Shown piece by piece: positions 61,484-64,000 of a stretch of DNA of 64,000 bases. Numbering within the stretch: position 1 is the first letter of the stretch; each line of letters opens with the position of its first letter. The stretch comes from Natronobacillus azotifigens (GTDB lineage: Bacteria > Bacillota > Bacilli > Bacillales > Amphibacillaceae): the NCBI RefSeq assembly GCF_026805325.1, contig NZ_JAPRAT010000004.1, positions 62,001-126,000 of the forward strand, in the 5' to 3' direction. Both the position numbers and the translations under genes were made by a program. The notes beneath the pieces are model-generated. The model saw only the letters and a program-made list of their open reading frames with translations, did not search any database and was not told the origin of the DNA.

Positions 61484-62218
61484 ATGAGTGATGTTTTAAA
61501 AGCACTAAAATTGTTGAAAGAAAAAAAGTGGATTGATTTGACACATACTTTCGGTCCATCTTCCCCTCATTTTGCTGCATTGAAAGATGCAGAAGTTAGC
61601 ACTGCTTTTGATCACAATGATGGTTTTTTTGTTCAAAACTTCTCTTTTCCGGGTCAATATGGGACACATATTGATACACCGATTCATTTTGTTCCGAACC
61701 AACGTTACTTAGAGGAAATGGACTTGAAGGAGTTAGTCCTGCCAATGATTGTAATTGATAAATCAGACGAAGTGAGAAAAAATCCTGATTTCACAATCCA
61801 AGTTGATGATATTTTAACCTTTGAGAAAGAATATGGTGAAATTGAGCCAGATACATTCGTAGCAATACGAACGGATTGGAGCAAACGGTGGCCCGATCAA
61901 GAAGCTTTAGAGAATAAAGATGATGCGAGTGTAGGTCATACACCTGGCTGGTCGGTAGAAGCTTTGTCCTTTTTATTTAATGAACGTTCGATTAAGGCTG
62001 TAGGGCATGAAACTTTTGATACAGATGCTGCAAAAGATGTTCAAAAAAATGGGCGTTTAATTGCAGAATATTACGTTTTAGAACAAGATACCTTTCAAAT
62101 TGAATTATTAACAAATCTGGATCAGATTCCCCCGAAAGGTGCAGCTATCTTTGCACTTGCACCAAAATTTGAAAAAGCTTCTGGGTTTCCAGTTCGAGCT
62201 TTTGCTATTTTGCCGTAA
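61484..62218 (+). CDS. Cyclase family (kynurenine formamidase-like) metal-dependent hydrolase
   Basis: Cytoplasmic hydrolase of 244 residues of the KynB/isatin-hydrolase family. The metal motif HxGTHxDxPxH appears as QYGTHIDTPIHF (about 64-75), and WIDLTHTFGPSSPHF opens the protein. Later residues VGHETFDTDA supply the catalytic His/Asp and Glu. The substrate is unknown; an amide, lactone or imide ring is expected. Its only visible control is the SAM-I riboswitch upstream, so it belongs to the sulfur/methionine regulon of this organism. AAGGTGATT lies ahead of the ATG. Confidence 0.92.
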   Translation: MSDVLKALKLLKEKKWIDLTHTFGPSSPHFAALKDAEVSTAFDHNDGFFVQNFSFPGQYGTHIDTPIHFVPNQRYLEEMDLKELVLPMIVIDKSDEVRKNPDFTIQVDDILTFEKEYGEIEPDTFVAIRTDWSKRWPDQEALENKDDASVGHTPGWSVEALSFLFNERSIKAVGHETFDTDAAKDVQKNGRLIAEYYVLEQDTFQIELLTNLDQIPPKGAAIFALAPKFEKASGFPVRAFAILP

Positions 62219-62222
62219 TAAA

Positions 62223-62372
62223 TTTATCCCGGAGCAACCGTCCGGTAAGACTCCCACTTCAAAACAACTAGAATATCAAGTTGTTTTAGTGGGAGTAACG
62301 GACACTAGCACCCCGAATGGTTCGACTAGCAATATAAGTAAAAACCCTCACTGATTGAAGTTTCACTTTATA
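62223..62372 (-). repeat. Dispersed structured repeat, copy E (reverse orientation, internal deletion)
   Basis: On the minus strand it runs from TATAAAGTGAAACTTCAATCAG to TTGCTCCGGGATAAA. The distal hairpin is intact, but the 3' arm of the first hairpin and the GTTAGC-to-GGCCCTT part are replaced by a short AT-rich stretch. The following gap to 62517 holds no gene. Confidence 0.88.
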
Positions 62373-62517
62373 TTCGCAAAACGAAAGGAAGAAGAAAAGG
62401 TTATAAGTTTCATATATCTCATAATTAAAAGAAACCTTTGAAGTGATAAGAAATTGTTCGGGACCTACACTCCTTGGATAACAGATATGTTTAAAGAAAA
62501 TTGATAAAGGTGATGTT

Positions 62518-63438
62518 ATGACACTCCAACAACTGAAATATATAATTAAAATTGTTGAATGTGGATCGATTAGTGAAGCCGCAAAACAATTATTTATCAC
62601 ACAACCTAGTCTTTCAAATGCGGTTAAAGAACTTGAAAAAGAATTACAAATTGAGATATTTCACCGTACAACTAAAGGGATATATCTATCTGTGGAGGGA
62701 ACCGAATTTCTTTCTTACGCACGTCAAATTATTGAGCAAGCGGAACTTATGGAACGGCGGTATAAAGGAAACAACTCATCTAAGCAACTTTGTTCTATCT
62801 CTACTCAGCATTACGCTTTTGCCATCAATGCTTTTGTCGAGTTACTGATGGATCTGAGCATGGATGAGTATGAATTTATCCTCCGTGAAACGAGGACCTA
62901 TGAAATCATTGAAGATGTTAAGAATTTCCGGAGCGAAATTGGTATTCTATATTGTAGTAATTTTAACGAGAAAATTCTCAGCAAGCTATTAAAAGAATGT
63001 GGATTGAAATTTCATTTTCTTTTTGAAGCAGAACCGCATATTTTTATTTATGCAAAGCATCCGCTTGCCGAAAACATAGCAGTAACACTTGAAGACTTGG
63101 AGATGTACCCGTTTTTAGCATTTGAACAGGGTGAGCACAATTCCTTTTACTTTTCAGAAGAGATTTTAAGTACTGTTCCTCGAAAAAAAACAATCCATGT
63201 CAGTGATCGTGCTACACTTTTTAATTTACTTATTGGTTTAAACGGTTATACAATTAGTACAGGTGTTCTGAGTAGTGATTTGAATGGTGAAAATATTATT
63301 TCGGTACCTTTAATAACAGATGAAAGGATGCGTATTGGCTGGATTTCAAACGAAAAATCTCAACGAAGTCAAATAGCACTAGATTATATATCAAAATTAA
63401 AAAAATGGATACGAGAGTATGGTTATAGTATTAAATAA
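62518..63438 (+). CDS. LysR family transcriptional regulator
   Basis: Regulator of 306 residues. N-terminal winged helix (1-60) with LQQLKYIIKIVECGSISEAA and LFITQPSLSNAVKELEKEL. The effector-binding domain (about 90-295) is of the periplasmic-binding fold. Ligand unknown. It stands alone between the cyclase-family gene and metF; control of a sulfur or methyl-group gene is possible given its neighbours, but no divergent target is present. AAGGTGATG spans the start. Confidence 0.92.
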   Translation: MTLQQLKYIIKIVECGSISEAAKQLFITQPSLSNAVKELEKELQIEIFHRTTKGIYLSVEGTEFLSYARQIIEQAELMERRYKGNNSSKQLCSISTQHYAFAINAFVELLMDLSMDEYEFILRETRTYEIIEDVKNFRSEIGILYCSNFNEKILSKLLKECGLKFHFLFEAEPHIFIYAKHPLAENIAVTLEDLEMYPFLAFEQGEHNSFYFSEEILSTVPRKKTIHVSDRATLFNLLIGLNGYTISTGVLSSDLNGENIISVPLITDERMRIGWISNEKSQRSQIALDYISKLKKWIREYGYSIK

Positions 63439-63471
63439 TATGAAAGAGCCGAAATAGAGAAAAAATAAGAT

Positions 63472-63520
63472 AATAACCGAATCATAATGGAGTTAAGCTC
63501 AATTATGATTCGGTTATTTT
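63472..63520. terminator. Bidirectional terminator between the LysR gene and metF
   Basis: ATAACCGAATCATAAT and ATTATGATTCGGTTAT form a 16-bp stem with A and T tracts outside. The following gap to 63714 holds no recognised gene. Confidence 0.85.
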
Positions 63521-63714
63521 GCTGAGAAATACCGTTCAGCAACTGGAGTATGCGAGACTTTTGCGGGAACAAATCGTTTCGTTGAAAATAGCAACCGCAG
63601 GCCTAGCGCGAGTTGAGTGTTTAGTTGGGAAAAGATGTATTTAGGTTGCAGTGTTCCTCTACGCATTAATTCGAGAAGATTATTGGTATTTTAAGAAAAA
63701 AGATTATGTTTTAA

Positions 63715-64000
63715 CTATTCAACAAATAATGAATGAACGGCTTTATGAATCTTATTCGCAATGTATGGATTATTCATGGTATAAAGGTGTATCCCCTCTA
63801 CCCCCTCTGCTATTAAATCAACAATCTGGTCCACAGCATAAGCAACTCCTGCATCTCTCATTGCTTCAGGGTTATGTTCATATCTATTCATAATGGATAA
63901 GAATTTCCTCGGAAGGCTAGCTCCACAAAGGGTAACCATTCGTTCAATTTGCTTCTTGTTTACAACAGGCATGATACCAGCTTGAATCGGTACTTTTATT
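63715..64000 (-). CDS. metF: Methylenetetrahydrofolate reductase, C-terminal part (cut by the window end)
   Basis: Only the last 95 residues are present; the frame stays open to the window edge, reading KVPIQAGIMPVVNKKQIERM upstream of the first internal Met. AMRDAGVAYAVDQIVDLIAEG and GIHLYTMNNPYIANKI are the MetF C-terminal signature. The enzyme makes 5-methyltetrahydrofolate for methionine synthesis. It could instead be the reductase half of a homocysteine methyltransferase/MTHFR fusion of the YitJ type; the missing N-terminus would decide. It is convergent with the LysR gene. Confidence 0.9.
   Translation of the reverse strand, partial: IKVPIQAGIMPVVNKKQIERMVTLCGASLPRKFLSIMNRYEHNPEAMRDAGVAYAVDQIVDLIAEGVEGIHLYTMNNPYIANKIHKAVHSLFVE

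Overview
The window comes from a low-GC Gram-positive spore-former of the family Bacillaceae, most like the halotolerant or alkaliphilic plant-matter degraders (Gracilibacillus, Amphibacillus and relatives). The basis is a complete WalRK operon in Bacillus order, AGGAGG-type ribosome binding sites, T-box, SAM-I and TPP leaders, CcpA cre sites, Fur boxes and an alkaline-cellulase-type GH5 enzyme. The genus cannot be fixed from sequence alone. No rRNA, tRNA or CRISPR array and no intact transposase were seen.

Layout. 1-8.7 kb: an M23 peptidase, then walR-walK-walH-walI-walJ-htrA, the essential cell-wall regulon operon found near the chromosome origin. 8.75-9.1 kb: a cluster of DnaA boxes. 9.1-13.8 kb: aldo/keto reductase, Lin0512-family protein, a membrane protein, a TauE/SafE exporter and rlmH. 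13.8-24.8 kb: an accessory stretch that starts exactly after rlmH. It holds a decayed DUF559-like gene, RhuM, a GH43 glycosidase, a three-gene ABC set, a second ABC pair governed by an ATPase-like/LytTR regulator with a paired palindromic operator, and an alpha/beta hydrolase. 24.8-26.8 kb: argS under an arginine T-box. 27.6-34.0 kb: an alpha-galactoside operon (binding protein, two permeases, GH36 alpha-galactosidase, convergent AraC regulator, cre site). 34.2-35.1 kb: a wrecked MFS gene. 35.4-41.5 kb: a sortase-anchored GH5-CBM17-CBM28 cellulase, a 49-residue protein and a chemoreceptor. 41.9-51.5 kb: an ABC exporter, then a compact biosynthetic cluster. 51.8-64 kb: DUF456, tenA under TPP control, DUF3267, a chemoreceptor/periplasmic-binding-protein fusion, a Fur-controlled ferric ABC importer, a cyclase-family hydrolase under a SAM-I riboswitch, a LysR regulator and the 3' end of metF.

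Most unusual are two things. First, a translationally coupled minus-strand cluster: a short phosphopantetheinyl transferase, a one-module NRPS (heterocyclization-adenylation-carrier-thioesterase, with a cysteine thioesterase nucleophile) and a LolD/FtsX-type ABC pair. It is divergent from an SmtB-type zinc-sensing ArsR repressor, and three perfect ACATATGT palindromes at 16-bp intervals lie in the shared promoter. It looks like a metal-responsive pathway for a small cysteine-derived thiazoline or peptide. Second, a family of about 180-bp structured intergenic repeats: five full or internally deleted copies plus one fragment in 64 kb, with conserved and partly compensated hairpins. One copy sits between an orphan promoter and a strong terminator, as a small RNA gene would.
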